64,000 nt of DNA from Berghia stephanieae. Taxonomy: Eukaryota > Mollusca > Gastropoda > Nudibranchia > Aeolidiidae. Numbering within the stretch: position 1 is the stretch's first letter; each line of letters starts with the position of its first letter. Positions 47,104 to 64,000 of the stretch are shown here, piece after piece. The translations under genes and the position numbers were made by a program. The stretch spans positions 45,742,766 to 45,806,765 of the forward strand of contig CM067448.1 of NCBI GenBank assembly GCA_034508935.3. The letters are read 5' to 3'. Under the pieces are notes generated by a model. The model made no database searches, was not told where the DNA came from, and worked only from the letters and a program-made list of their open reading frames with translations.

Positions 47104-48898
47104 CAGTGGCGTGGGGCCATTGGATCGAATGGTGCCAGGCACCGCACCAATCTTTTAAAAAATCATTAACAGCATAATTTAATTAAAAATAAAACAGAGA
47201 TTTTAACTCCACTGTCTTTCGCCAACTCGCCAACAACATACTGCCTTTTTAGTCTCCACTCTATTCAAGATTCCGAGTCACGCAGAGCGCCGACTCGTGT
47301 GTTGGTGACATCACTCCGCGAAGTAGTGACTAAATCAAACACCGTGGTGCAAAGCAATCCGAGCTCCAATTAATGCTATACCCATTAGTATCGCGACAGC
47401 GGATTGAGCGAGAAACTAGGTCGAATTATACTATCTTCAAATAGCGGAAAACCCCTCGACTTGTGCTAAGATCTGAGAGCTCCACCGTTGGACTGGGGGG
47501 ATGCGCCAAATTAGGTTCAAAGTTCAAAAACGTTTATTTTAGGCAATTGCCAATGTAGGGTAACTTCGGCTATCCAAAATATTACATTAACTGTCAAAAA
47601 CACTGATCATTGTCAAGTTTATTTGTAAGCAGCAAAGAAAAACATCATAAAACTTTAAAATATGACATATCAAACCCCCCACCTCTTTTTCACGATTATT
47701 GAATAAAGTAATTCTTTGCAACGAAGCATTGTGGACGTATTTACCAACATTTTTCTTGCTTGTAGTGCCGAGTTGATGGTTACGTGTGTATGAGTGTTCA
47801 TTTGTGTGTGTGTGTGTGTGTGTGTTGTGTTGTGTGTGTGTTGTGTATGTGTTTGTGCGTGTGTATTTGTGTCAGTCAGAGAAAGAAAGCGAAGACTGTC
47901 AACAGTTATACTTTTGGTGTGTTTTTAGATTTTTAAGTACTTAAGTGGAGTGATTTTTTCTTTGTGATGCTTTAAGATCTGAATCTACCTTTTATTTGTG
48001 CAATCATTAATCGTATTCCACTGATTTCCATTATTTGAGATATACTTTGAAGTTTTGTTTTGTTATACAATGAATTGCAATGAATCAAGTTGACTCTTTA
48101 CTTCACCGACCGTTTGGGAGATTGACACTAGATGACAAATTAGAAATAAAAAGACTAGTTCCTCACCAACCAACTGATTTTGAATTAACACAGGTGTGGA
48201 AATCTCGAAAACGCTCTTTTTCAGTGACATGGTATGACAGGCATGAATGGCTCACAGTTAGTTTAGTCTTTTGTTTTTATTGTCTACTTTTTACAGATAC
48301 AACAAACACTGACAAATCATGGACATCTATAGGCTATAGTGACCTTAACCACTTCCATCGTATTTCTTAACCTCCTGAACGTTGTTTTAGCACCCTTAAA
48401 AGAGTGAATTTTTTCTGTTGCGAAATTCAATGAAACAGGAGCGGTTAAATTCATTAATGATTCTGTCAATTCACAAAGCTGAAATAGATGCCATTCCAGA
48501 TTTCAATAAACACATTATAAAAAGATTTGCAGAGATGAAACATCGCAGTGCAGATTTTTTTTACAAGTACTAAAAGTAAGTAATAGGTTTTTTTTCTCTT
48601 TTGATTTACATTTATAACATATTGATTGCATTATCTACCAAATCCAATCCTTTAAATGGTGGACAAAGAATAATTAATTACAAAGACCTTTTCATACGGG
48701 ACTTGTATCTCAGTGTTGTGGCTTGTTGTTTTCATGAATTATTTGTTTTTGTAAGTTTCGTCCACTCGTAGAAACCATCGACCCTCCCCCACCCTTCCAT
48801 AAAAGAGAGTTTTTAATATGTCGTGCTCTCTCCTCTTAACCGTGTTCACTGTATTAGAATTTTTTTCCACCATATGCCGTCAATACGCCACGCCGCTG
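47104..48898 (+). mobile_element. hAT-type (TTF/ZMYM-like) transposon with internal deletion
   Basis: Ends CAGTGGCGTGG and, inverted, CAGCGGCGTGG, flanked by ATATTATT (47096-47103) and ATATTATA (48899-48906). This is a 7/8 duplication, though in TA-rich DNA. At 48080-48370 the frame reads RPFGRLTLDDKLEIKRLVPH, then WKSRKRSFSVTWYDRHEWLT, VFCFYCLLF and SWTSIGYSDLNHF. This is the TTF-type zinc finger that starts one hAT/ZMYM-like transposase group. At about 48437-48570 a second piece reads ERLNSLMILSIHKAEIDAIP then DFNKHIIKRFA, the C-terminal end of the same family. The catalytic core between is deleted, leaving 1.8 kb. Confidence 0.8.
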
Positions 48899-48902
48899 AT
48901 AT

Positions 48903-48904
<2 letters not shown>

Positions 48905-48985
<81 letters not shown>
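48905..48985. repeat. TA then GA array
   Basis: (TA)n followed by (GA)n at the right flank of the hAT element. Confidence 0.9.
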
Positions 48986-49069
48986 ATGACGTAATGATAT
49001 ATATATATATCCCAAGAATAAGATTGGTCCCCAACCTCCCCTATTAGGATATTAAAAAAAAAAGATAGA

Positions 49070-49375
<306 letters not shown>

Positions 49376-49654
49376 AGAACGCGAGTGGAAGGATGCGTTT
49401 TATATAGTTAACATTGTAATGGACAAGATTTTGTCATTTTTTTGAGATTTTCATTATTACAACAATGAGCCCATAATGAATTTGGTTATCAGACCTACAA
49501 ATAAGTGCACGTCGTTGTGGGCTCATTTTCGTAATAGAAATCTTCTCAAACCAACCTAAATTATTTTCCATTACAACAATGTTAAAATAGCCAATAATTA
49601 TTACCTTCATCTATAGGCTTTTACCATATTATTTCAATTTTATTTGGTATCTGT

Positions 49655-50605
49655 TCTGTAGTTTTGGGAGATGATCTTTTTTTCTTGTAAATCATCTCTC
49701 TTTTATGCATTGTATTATTTTTGTTTTACATATGATTTGTAAACATTTGAGTGTGTTCCTCTAAGCAGGGACCTGTGCTTGCTGCTTATGTCATGATGAG
49801 ACATTTAGTGATCTCAAACTGATAGTGTGCTCTTGGAATCTATGTCTCTTCCCTATTTGAACCGATTCCCCTTTGTCTTCCTTTTTCCTTGGGTTACTTT
49901 AATTGTAATTCTAGACCTTTTTACTGGGTGGGGTTCCTGACCTCCCATAGTGGGCAGGGGGGGTACTTACTGAACTGTGTCTTCTATCCCCCTATATTAT
50001 TTTTCCAACTTGCTTTCCGTCTTTGTCTTGAAATGAGATTACTTGGTTTTGCCCTGACCCTGGCTGAGAGGGAAACAGTCAAATATATAGTAGTAGTAGT
50101 GTCGTATGGTCTTCACACCTCCAAGTGTGACTCATTCAGCCATTTGATGTAAATGTATAGTTAGTTTTGGGAGATGATATTTTTTTCCTTGTAAAATCAT
50201 CTCTCTGTTTTGCACTGGATTATATTTTGTTTACGTATTATTTATGATTTGTAAACATTTGAGTGTATTCCTATTAGTGGGGACCTGTGCTTGTGTATGG
50301 ATGAGACTTTTAGGAGATCTCAAACTAAGTGCATTGATGGTGTGCTCTTGGAATCTACATCTGTTTCCTATTTGAACCAATTCCACCTTGTCTTACCTTT
50401 TCTTGAGTGCTTTAATTGTAATTCTAGAACTTTTTACTATCCCATTTTCTTCCTTTTTACTGGCGCTGATATGACCTTAATGTGTTGCAAGCGCAGTAAA
50501 GCCCTTAAAAAACAAACAAAAACAATAGACCTTTATACTATCCCATTTTCTTCCCTTGTACTGGCATATGACCAAAATGTATTGCAAGCGCTGTAAAACC
50601 CTTAA
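49655..50605 (+). repeat. Family B cluster, broken and nested
   Basis: The first copy (GGGAGATGATCTTTTTTTCT...) breaks at about 49925, where a family B head (GGGTGGGGTTCCTGACCTCC) enters. A third copy runs 50160-50510 with a full tail (GTTGCAAGCGCAGTAAAGCC). A tail-only piece ends at 50605 (TTGCAAGCGCTGTAAAACCC). An AGT run and AAGTGTGACTCATTCAGCCA lie at 50090-50150. Confidence 0.75.
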
Positions 50606-50683
50606 AATCAAACATGTCAGCAACTCCCCCCCCCCCTACTGGATAGGAGGCTAATCTACCATAAAGTACTTTCTTAGGAGAAG

Positions 50684-50795
50684 TCACCTCGACCTATCTC
50701 AGTTTGCGGCTAATGCCTGGGTTATTTCCAGTCTTCCCTTGGAAGAAGACCCCTTGAAACAAAGTTTCCCCCAAGGAATGAATAAATAATAATAA
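50684..50795 (+). repeat. SINE D fragment
   Basis: AAGTCACCTCGACCTATCTC, ATGCCTGGGTTATTTCCAGT and CTTCCCTTGGAAGAAGACCC match the SINE D body. A bare head (GGGGCAGCGTGGCTCAGCGT) is at 51013-51035. Confidence 0.6.
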
Positions 50796-51035
50796 ATGGC
50801 ATTTATATAACGCGTTACCCCGTTGTCACAGGCCCTAAGCGCTTTGCAGTGATATAAAACAAAACATATGATGGTTAGACAAAAGTGTTGATGGAAAAGT
50901 GACACAAATTCAATTTAAGAATAACAAAATATGATAATAGTATTGCACCTTATGACGTAAAAAGATAAAACTTTAAGAATAAAGGGAATTTATTGAATTA
51001 CATTCAAATCACCATAGGGGCAGCGTGGCTCAGCG

Positions 51036-51377
51036 TTAGAAATTATCAAATATATGTATTGATTTGAACAGACTCGTGAATCTTTAAAAAGTATTGATTG
51101 TAAAAAGATCTCTCTCTCTCTCTTTCTCACTCACTCACATGCACTCACACAATATCAAATACTCGTACAAAATACCAATCTCTAATTTCTATCAACATCC
51201 AAGACGAAATATCATTTTGGTTAAAATGTCCATGGCGAGATCTTAAATCAAATTTGTAAAAAATACAAATACTGATTTTATGACTAAAAAAACTTCAATA
51301 TTATACAATACATAAACATATCAACTATTACAACATGGCCATCTTTTGATAATATATGTATTTAAAATTTTGGCCAA
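51036..51377. other. Noncoding stretch
   Basis: AT-rich with a short CT/CA run at 51108-51150. No gene was seen. Confidence 0.4.
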
Positions 51378-51541
51378 AAAACTCATCCTTCAGTATCGAT
51401 TGATCAAAATATTACTGTTATCTTGGCAAAACGCTCAAACCTGGGACCTCCCAAAGTCATCATTGAAATCCCAGGTTTGAGAATGTTTGACAAGACGAGG
51501 GTCACTAGAATCAATCAATCGATATTTGAAGGATGAATTTT
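51378..51541. mobile_element. Small foldback element
   Basis: ACTCATCCTTCAGTATCGAT and CGCTCAAACCTGGGA on the left pair with TCCCAGGTTTGAGAATGTTT and ATCGATATTTGAAGGATGAA on the right; the loop is about 22 bp. Confidence 0.65.
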
Positions 51542-51588
51542 CTATAAGTGTCTTTCCAGAATACAACAGAACACATTTACAAACCCTG

Positions 51589-51951
51589 GCATGGCAGTTT
51601 TTTTGCATCCCTTGCGGTTGCAAAAAAACGCAAAATATCACTGCGGCTGCAAAATAAAAAATAAAATAAAATAACGATTTTTTTTCTTTTAATTTGATAG
51701 CTCGTGTAGAACGTAAAAGATAATTAATCAAGACTAGTTTCTTTTTTAATATCTCATTTTTGTCCTTTTTACTGGTGCTGATATGACCTCGAATTTGTGA
51801 AATCTTTAAAAACAAACAAATACCTTTCTCTTTCATGAACTAATTATGGGTTTTTAGGAAAATAAATAGCAAATTTAGCTGTTTTTAGCTTGCAAAAATT
51901 TAGGGTTTTTTTTCTGTGCAAAAAACCGCCATGTCAGCAAACTGACACTTC
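51589..51951. mobile_element. MITE H, copy 1
   Basis: Terminal repeats CTGGCATGGCAGTTTTTTTG and, inverted, CTGACATGGCGGTTTTTTGC. The inside is rich in TGCAAAA. It also contains a family B tail piece (TTTACTGGTGCTGATATGAC, TCTTTAAAAACAAACAAATA) followed by CCTTTCTCTTTCATGAACTA. Confidence 0.65.
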
Positions 51952-52537
51952 CTTCTATTCCAAAATGTTTATTTAAACAGTAAAATCATCAAACATAAGA
52001 ACAAATTTTGTCTACACGTGTCAGCATCACCACTTTTGTTCATCATCATCGCGTGTCCGTCATCATCACTACAAAACTCCCTTAAATTTTTAGACAGCTT
52101 TTCATCTCCCCATTATTTCTATTTTATCTAGAACTGTATCACACACAACTAGGCTGATTTAAATGATCTTTGTACACCACAACGATGAAAGACAGCGTTA
52201 AATGTATTTCTTCCATTATAATATTATTGAAAGTTAACAAGATCGTTGTTTAAAAATTCCCCTAATAAATAATAAATAATGACTATAAAACACCAACGGT
52301 GTATCTATAAATGTGACCCACAGAATCGAACCAGTGTTAAGTCAGAATGAACTCACCGTTGGAAATTGAATTAACATACATAAATATTTTTTAAAAAACA
52401 AAAAACAAAACAAAAAACCCCAAAAAGTAGTCCTTCAAAGCCCACGGAGCCGGAGTTTATCCCAGTTTCTATAGTGTGAAACGAACAATAGCAATTGCTT
52501 GCTACCCTTTCGATAGGATGATAGTCTATCACAATAA
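51952..52537. other. Noncoding; part of a tRNA-like SINE body
   Basis: About 52436-52540 (CACGGAGCCGGAGTTTATCC, GATAGGATGATAGTCTATCA) matches the SINE body at 57.8-58.1 kb. The rest is AT-rich with no ORF. Confidence 0.45.
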
Positions 52538-52972
52538 ATCTGGCATGTAAGTTTTGTTCATCACTTGCGGCCGCAAAAAAAATCGCAAAATATCACTGAT
52601 TTGCATTGGAGCTGCAAAATCTGCAATTTTTTGCAAATTTTCGAGATTTTGTAAATAAAAAAACAAAAAACAAAAATAATAATAATAAAAAAAAAGGCCA
52701 AAAAAAAAAAAGACGGATTTTTTTTCTTCTTTTAAATTGATAGCTTGTGGAAAACATGAATTTACTATCCCATTTTCTTCCTTTTTAATGGCACTGATAT
52801 GACGTTACATTTGTTGCAAGAAGCGTGAAATCCTCAAAAACAAACAAATACCTTTCTCTTTCATGAACTACCGTAGGGTTTTAATCGCATATTTTTGCAA
52901 ATTTTTTTGCAAATTTTGCTGTTTTTAATTTTCAAAATGTGGGATTTTTTTGGGGGAAAAAAAAAACGCCAT
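52538..52972. mobile_element. MITE H, copy 2
   Basis: Starts CTGGCATGTAAGTTTTGTTC and ends, inverted, CTGACATGGCGTTTTTTTTT. It carries the same internal family B tail (TTTTAATGGCACTGATATGA, ATCCTCAAAAACAAACAAAT) and CTTTCTCTTTCATGAACTAC as copy 1. Confidence 0.65.
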
Positions 52973-53184
52973 GTCAGATAATATAAAGCTTGGGGTGAAT
53001 TTCTAATCTTCGTGGTGGAGAAAATAATACAATTTCTTTCATTGAGAAGGGAAAAAACCCCAAAAACTATGACTTCCTCATAATTTTCGTGTTAAATTCA
53101 CTTTTTGTGTTGTGATCCGTCCTGACTTAATACTGGGGTGAGACAGTGGGTCGCAGTTTGTCAAGATTAGAGGTCAGGCAAAAA

Positions 53185-58504
<5,320 letters not shown>

Positions 58505-58654
58505 GCTGGGCTGACCTTTGATACCAAATGTTCCACACACAAATTGATGGCATAAAATATCAGCTTTATTTCTGTCTCCAGTACGGTTTTTTACTTTTCT
58601 CCAAGCTTTTGAAATTTTCAAAGTTTGCTGATTCAGAAATTGAAGCATTCGTCA

Positions 58655-58726
58655 CTGAAAAAGATTTTCATTTTAAAAAAGCATCAGATTTTATTTTTAA
58701 AGAATAGAGTAAACCGAAGTTTATTG

Positions 58727-58758
<32 letters not shown>

Positions 58759-60700
58759 AAGACACATGTCATTTGCATAAAGTTATTTATTTTCATATCT
58801 TATTATTGATTCAGAGTCATAAGATTCCCACACTCATTGTTTATCCTGGTTTCTGTCGAGATATTTCATGTCCAATTTAGTTTCAATTTTTCCACAAGAT
58901 TAAATCAGTTGTGCATTGTATAACATGATAGTATAGACATTATGGACTGAAACATACACTGAACCGTGAAAATTACAGGATTTAAAATTGAAACTTTTGG
59001 CGCTACATCTTTCTGTATCTGAATCTGAATGGTACTCAAAGTCGACTCAATGACAATGATGTAATAATGGAAAAGATGAGAGCAATGTGATGTGAATTGA
59101 TATTCTATTCTATGTAGGTAACCTGACACTAATATTTCTTTTTCAACAATATAGGCCTTAATCAAAAAATTATTTCAACACGGATAAATAATAAATAGGA
59201 GTTTAAAACTAATCAAATGTTGTAGATATATTACTTTTGGACGTAAGAAAACTGTAACAAGTTTATGATGAGTTTACAACTCAAATCATTATCCTTGTAC
59301 GAGTATAAGTATAAGTATAAGTATAAGACTCCAAAATGTGTGACTGATAATTCCCTGACTGGACACCATCTTGATAAGCTGACAATTGGTTGAAAGGGGA
59401 ATTTAGCATTGGAAGACGATGTTCTGTCATGGACAACTAAACACCTTATACTTTTATGACCTCATGACCCTTTTCAATATTGATGAAGGAATATGGCAAA
59501 GTCATTGAATCATCTATACTCGAATCCATCCTCGATTCTTTTCTTTTTGGTTTCCTTTCAAATTTTGGCTAGTGACATATCATATATTAGAATCCATCAG
59601 ACCGACTGGTAGGTTTGAGGACATGATTGATGAATGTTAGAATTCTGTCACTGTTAAACATGAATTTGCAACTGATCTGATGGACATGATTTAGGGGAAG
59701 CCACCGATACACGTCATTGTACAGCTGTCTTGTGGATGTCCCCTATCTACCAGAGACGTGTATAAATATAAATGTAATCGTGATTGATTATTATTACTAG
59801 GTATTACTATTACACATTCATGTGGACAGTAGACTTGTCCTCAAACTTGTGGGGCTTCTACGAGCTGCCAAAGGAGAAGCAAACGTGGAAGAGAATACTT
59901 TTACATTAGTTGCAATGCCCCTCTACTAGCCCTAGCCGCCTAGCCCTAGCCTGTTACTGTTACTGTTTGTATTTGAATTTGTAGAATTGTAGTAGGTAGC
60001 CTACTTTGGTAAAAGTAAAAGTAAAAGCATACCAGAATCGCTAAAACATTAAGTAGTTTAATAAACGTGCTGTAAAACTATGGAAGTCCTGCCTTTAACA
60101 AAAACCATACCCTCAGCCTAGCATTTGGTTGATCCGCGACAGCAAGGTGGTTTGTTTATCTTAGAATCACTTTGGAGTCATTTGTGGGTCTTTGACTTTT
60201 TCCCTGTTCAGAGTCATCAGTTTCCAAGCAATATTGTTTGTGGCAATCGACTACAGCTTTAGCAGTTGAAAAACTCAATTCGTGTTTACACATTTTCATA
60301 AGTTGATCATAATAGAATGGAATTACATTAATTATTAAATTTAATTTTTGGTAAGAGGGAGCAGAAGATTAAGTGTATATTAGTCTTTATCGTGAATGTT
60401 GAAATCATATCATCATCGCAGTTAAATCGGGGAGTTCTGCCTTCGTCCCCTGTTTTATCCACTGTTTCACCAACAAATCGTCCCACTAAACCACTACCAC
60501 CCTTCCCCCTCCCCCCCCCCCCCCTTTTTTTTTATAGCTGCACTCACTCTGCACTCCCCCCCCCCCCCATCCCCATTTTCCTCATTCATTTATAACTCAC
60601 TGCTTCTTTAATCTATTTTCGAATCTCCTTGCCTCCACATCCCACCATCCACCCATACATTTTCTGTCGGCATCAGACATAATTTGAATGTGGTGATTGT
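58655..60700. other. Noncoding upstream of MDP1
   Basis: A T then G run at 58731-58758, GTATAA repeats near 59300-59325, and C runs at 60508-60524 and 60556-60568. No exon on either strand was supported; the - frame at 58905-59165 has no known domain. The MDP1 promoter should lie near the left edge, but no clear core motif stands out. Confidence 0.4.
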
Positions 60701-60704
60701 AACC

Positions 60705-60712
60705 ATTTGTGC

Positions 60713-60755
<43 letters not shown>

Positions 60756-60852
60756 TGTGTGTGAAGCGGGGCTCGAACCCCGGACATCCGGGTCACAGTG
60801 CAATGCCTTAACCACTTGGCCACCTCGCCCCCCCCCCCCCCCCCCCCCCCTT
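60705..60852 (-). repeat. GT array with tRNA-like SINE head and poly-C
   Basis: (GT)n at 60714-60764. On - a tRNA-like head reads GGCGAGGTGGCCAAGTGGTT, AAGGCATTGCACTGTGACCC and GGGGTTCGAGCCCCGCTTCA, as at 11123-11200. The C run is at 60829-60850. Confidence 0.7.
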
Positions 60853-61229
60853 CAATATATACTCTCCCCAAAGCTTTTCGCACCCCCCCCCTCCCCTCCA
60901 ACCCCTTCTAATAAATTTTCCGCTCACGAAAGGTGCCGATAAAAACTCTTCTTTAAGTTAACTTTAAAGTTGTTAAAGTTTTTAGAATTAAATTATTTTC
61001 ATAACAATACTCTCCTTGTTGCCCTTTATTTTACAAGCAATCATCATCATAGTTTGTCGCTCCAACACCGAACCCACTCCACAGCATCTGGGGAGCAGAC
61101 TCTTACGAGGGAAGTGACGTCACGACTGTGTCTTAAAATCGTTCATCAATGATAGTAAAATAATTGACCAACCTTTCGCTCCCCTCCGCCCCCCCCCCCC
61201 TTTTTTTTTTTTCCCAAACGACTACGAGG
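60853..61229. other. Noncoding stretch
   Basis: C/T-rich to AT-rich with another C/T run at 61189-61213. No gene or named repeat was seen. Confidence 0.4.
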
Positions 61230-61640
61230 TCCCCAAGGGGACAGCGGCAGCTTCTAATGGTGCTGACACTACTATGCTATGACGATCAACCTAACCAGCA
61301 AATTCTTTACCGCACTCGTGCACCATCGCAAACCCGTCCGAAAGCTCGGTCACAACACATTGTTCAACTAGATGCTCTGCGGTTTCGGGTTCTTTCCCAC
61401 ACCAGGTACATGTTGGACAGTTGGAAAGTCCCCACTGGTGAAGCGATTTTACCGTGAGACAGGTTCTCGACCGAAGCTGATTTGCTGCCACCCAGTGCCC
61501 CCTCTTGCTGGTGGAGAAGCCTGGCAACTTATCCCCCATTTTCGAGGATTGTATGTTCTCGCCCCCCTCAAGGGATTGAATTCGTCCACACCGACTTCCA
61601 TCTCGTATATTCGTTTATGTTGGGGACCACATGACGGCTC
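61230..61640 (-). mobile_element. LINE 3' end fragment, copy 2, with C-terminal zinc knuckle
   Basis: The open frame on - reads MGDKLPGFSTSKRGHWVAAN, QLRSRTCLTVKSLHQWGLSN, CPTCTWCGKEPETAEHLVEQ and C. The C-x2-C...H...C cluster after a WGL block is the C-terminal finger of I/R1/Jockey-group non-LTR retrotransposons. One 28-bp unit (GGCAGCTTCTAATGGTGCTG...) lies 3' of it, the seed of the array at 33909-34108. The copy is 5'-truncated. Confidence 0.75.
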
Positions 61641-61649
61641 AAGGTTTTA

Positions 61650-61730
61650 TACAGTTTCAAGTTTCAAGTTTTAAAAGTTTATTTTTAGGCAATTGCCACT
61701 ATAACCATGGCGTACTAAAAGAGTACTATA
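61650..61730 (+). repeat. Short dispersed retroposon-end motif
   Basis: GTTTCAAGTTTTAAAAGTTT and ATTTTTAGGCAATTGCCACT. The same phrase occurs at 19440-19475 (CAAAAGTTTATTTGTAGGCA) and 47515-47560 (GTTTATTTTAGGCAATTGCC). Confidence 0.6.
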
Positions 61731-61896
61731 GTAGGGCTATGCACTATAACTCATACAAGAATATAATATTTTCATCAACAATCAAGTAAGTAAAATCAAT
61801 AATAAAGCAAAGCAAACAATGATAATAATAATAGTATCATCATCATAATATAGAAAACCACTGATTGAAATTTTGAACAAGTTTGAGAACCATTTT

Positions 61897-62203
61897 AAAT
61901 TGAGCTTTTATATAGCGCAATATCTACTAAATGTGCTCAAAGCGCTTTACAGGGGGTCCCTGACCATAGCAACACGTAACATGTAGAACGAAAAATGACG
62001 CCTGTTAGGCGATATTTCATTTTTTTTTTCAGATAGAGTCAACGCTGTCAACGACAAGGTACTCATTTTACACGAGAGTACGGTGAGGGAATGTGAGTAA
62101 AGAGCCTTTTCCAAGGACTTAACTATGCGACGAGCGAGGCTCGAACCCAGGACCTTCCGATCCGAAAGCGAGTGTCATACCACAAGACCACATAGCCGCA
62201 CAA
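61897..62203 (-). repeat. SINE A, full-length copy
   Basis: Tail first on +: TTGAGCTTTTATATAGCGCA, CTCAAAGCGCTTTACAGGGG; body GCCTGTTAGGCGATATTTCA; head reversed CCAGGACCTTCCGATCCGAA and CCACAAGACCACATAGCCGC. The best tRNA-like head in the window: on - GTGCGGCTATGTGGTCTTGT, TCGGATCGGAAGGTCCTGGG and TTCGAGCCTCGC. Confidence 0.9.
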
Positions 62204-62421
62204 AGGGTATACATAAAGGGTATTTGAAATCAAAACAGAAAAACAGATCCAGTTTTGTGGCATGTTGGAAATAGCTTGATTTACTATCTTTTACCTGAAT
62301 CGCACGGTTTAATAATTGTGGCTTCTGATATTACTAAATATAATTTGCTCTAACCAACCTGTTCTTATTTGCTAGTATGTGAACCTAGCCCCTAACTATT
62401 GACTCTGGGAGGGGGGGGGGG

Positions 62422-62625
<204 letters not shown>

Positions 62626-63375
62626 GCAAGGAAAGAGACAGTATTTAAAAAAAGTTTATTTCATGGGAGCTAACTAAGTAAATACTTTTTGCTGAAATAT
62701 TTACAAGAGTTATATTTCATTCATTAATTGGGTCGTTTTGTTGACACTCACAACCTTTGAACCTTGAACTATGTTCAAAATGATAACATTTCATGCGGCT
62801 GCTATCTCCAGGCTTCAAAGTGAATACAGCTTTACCTTTCTCGATCATTCTCAAATCATGTTATAAGTGTTGATTCAGTTATTAATTTTCACCCACGTTA
62901 CTACAGACAAAAGACTCAGATCTCTATCACATATATAATTTGGACACTTTTAGTTTTAGTAGAAAGCTCTCTGGCTCTGGCACGCCCGGCGCAGAACATA
63001 ATGATAATGGTCTGTATTTGTGTGGTTTTTTTTTTTTTTTTTCTTAAGTCGCAGTTCTCGTCTCCGTCTGTGATAAAACTATTTTAATCTTAATAATAAA
63101 AAGTCGTTTTACTTAAACCAATCCATTCATACATGAAGGACATTCTTATGTTTGTAAGGTCAGTAAGGTATAATAAGTGCAGTCGTTGGATGTCTAATGT
63201 TTTAATAATCTCACTGACCACATAACCCACATAAACTCTATTAACACTGAAAAAAGAATCCGGAAGAGAAAGGAAGTTTTCTCATGTATTTCCAAGCTAC
63301 GTTTTTGACAGCCAAGATATGTTTTGTATTCCTTTACATACATAAACTGGTGTGTGAACCTTTGATTTAGGTTAC
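62626..63375. other. Noncoding stretch
   Basis: AT-rich with a T run at 63026-63042; nothing recognised. Confidence 0.4.
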
Positions 63376-63489
63376 CTACGCTTTCCCACTGTGTCCAACC
63401 AAAAGGCACTGGTCTTCCCTGATCACTCGATAGCCAATCATATTTAACATGTAACTGTTGTGCTGTGCAGGACCATTGAGGCGTTTTAT
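63376..63489 (-). other. Possible host exon, unassigned
   Basis: On -, an acceptor TTTCAAAAG precedes KTPQWSCTAQQLHVKYDWLS, SDQGRPVPFGWTQWESV and a donor GTAACC (or GTAGGT). Tryptophan and glutamine content and the clean splice sites favour a real exon. I do not recognise the domain. Adjacent exons would lie outside the window or in sequence I could not read. Confidence 0.35.
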
Positions 63490-63584
63490 CTTTTGAAATG
63501 ACAAGAAATTGGAATCAGTGACAATCTGACAGATGTCAGACATTGTCCTGGTGGATCAAAATTTGTTAGGGTAAGAAAAAAAAA

Positions 63585-63668
63585 GTTGAGCTTTTATATA
63601 GTGCTATATCCACTAAACATGCTCAAAGCGCTTTACAAGGGTTCTACAGCAACACTTAACATGGCATA
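63585..63668 (-). repeat. SINE A tail fragment
   Basis: GTTGAGCTTTTATATAGTGC, CTCAAAGCGCTTTACAAGGG and CAGCAACACTTAACATG. The + open frame at 63586-63882 that starts inside it has no known domain. Confidence 0.7.
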
Positions 63669-64000
63669 TGCAGGTGAACTATCAACTCCTTCAACCGGCA
63701 AGACCTGCCTAGAAATTCTCATTCGCCGGCATTTCCGGCATACACCAGCAAACTTTGACCCATGGGCAATTCTTACCTGTGCATCGTTTTCCTCTACTGG
63801 GTCAGGAACAATAAAGAAAGGATTACAGGGAGGACTCGCGTCTCATCTATTGATTGATCTATACGGTCCATGTCCACATTGATACACTCAAAAGGCGACT
63901 GAACTGGCATAAACTTAAGGCAAGTGCAAGTCTTTCTCCCCATTAAAAAGTTGGCTATCGAGATGGATAGGTCGATAGACTATCGTGTTTGAAAAAGAAC
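63669..64000. other. No gene seen
   Basis: Unassigned sequence with a slightly higher GC content. The + open frame (GKTCLEILIRRHFRHTPANF...) is unrecognised. Confidence 0.3.

Noticed and set aside
62077-62203. tRNA-Arg(TCG) gene
   Set aside because: The head is continuous with a SINE A body and tail and occurs in many copies; acceptor-stem pairing is poor.

Overview
The window looks like AT-rich, repeat-dense DNA from an invertebrate animal. It has spliced metazoan genes, many tRNA-derived SINEs, long microsatellites, and a Toll-like receptor whose coding part is nearly intronless. I think a mollusc, possibly a gastropod, is most likely, but that is an inference from overall character and not from a marker gene. 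Nothing here is bacterial.

Three host genes can be read with good support. The 3' half of mitochondrial methionyl-tRNA formyltransferase (MTFMT) runs on + from 235 to 6471 in six exons. A Toll-like receptor lies on - at 36060-38539, with one frame slip and an incomplete TIR domain. A complete magnesium-dependent phosphatase 1 (MDP1) lies on - at 53185-58504 in six exons, and its last intron is GC-AG. Two further possible exons (28669-28883 and 63376-63489, both -) are unassigned.

Most of the rest is transposable elements and simple repeats. The best find is a complete P-element/THAP9-type DNA transposon at 23633-28521. It has matching terminal and subterminal inverted repeats, an 8-bp target duplication, a two-exon transposase with a THAP zinc finger, and one single-base frame slip. 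Two hAT elements with near-perfect 8-bp duplications are at 22507-23609 and 47104-48898; the first lies only 23 bp from the P element. A pogo/psq-like remnant is at about 14074-15275. A broken LTR-retroelement pol fossil is at about 16795-19282. LINE fragments are at 29738-30000, 31905-32510, 34110-34345 and 61230-61640.

Dispersed repeats fall into recognisable families. SINE A is tRNA-Arg-like with a tail rich in AAGCGCTTTAC. Family B is about 600 bp and ends in AAAACCCTTAAAAACAAA. Family C is related to B. SINE D has a tRNA-like head and a tail containing CCTATGGGATGAATAAA. There are also a tRNA-Val-like SINE and several foldback elements. Unusual structures include a perfect 121-bp inverted repeat around an AAT/ATT microsatellite (29993-30565), a strand-switching CTA/TAG array (19605-20465), and a 28-bp minisatellite grown from a LINE 3' end.

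Layout: 1-6.5 kb MTFMT; 6.5-16 kb repeats; 16.8-19.3 kb LTR fossil; 19.3-22.4 kb inverted-repeat block; 22.5-28.5 kb hAT and P element; 28.5-36 kb LINE pieces, palindrome and minisatellites; 36-38.6 kb Toll-like receptor; 38.7-47 kb repeats; 47.1-48.9 kb hAT; 49-53 kb repeats; 53.2-58.5 kb MDP1; 58.5-64 kb mostly noncoding.
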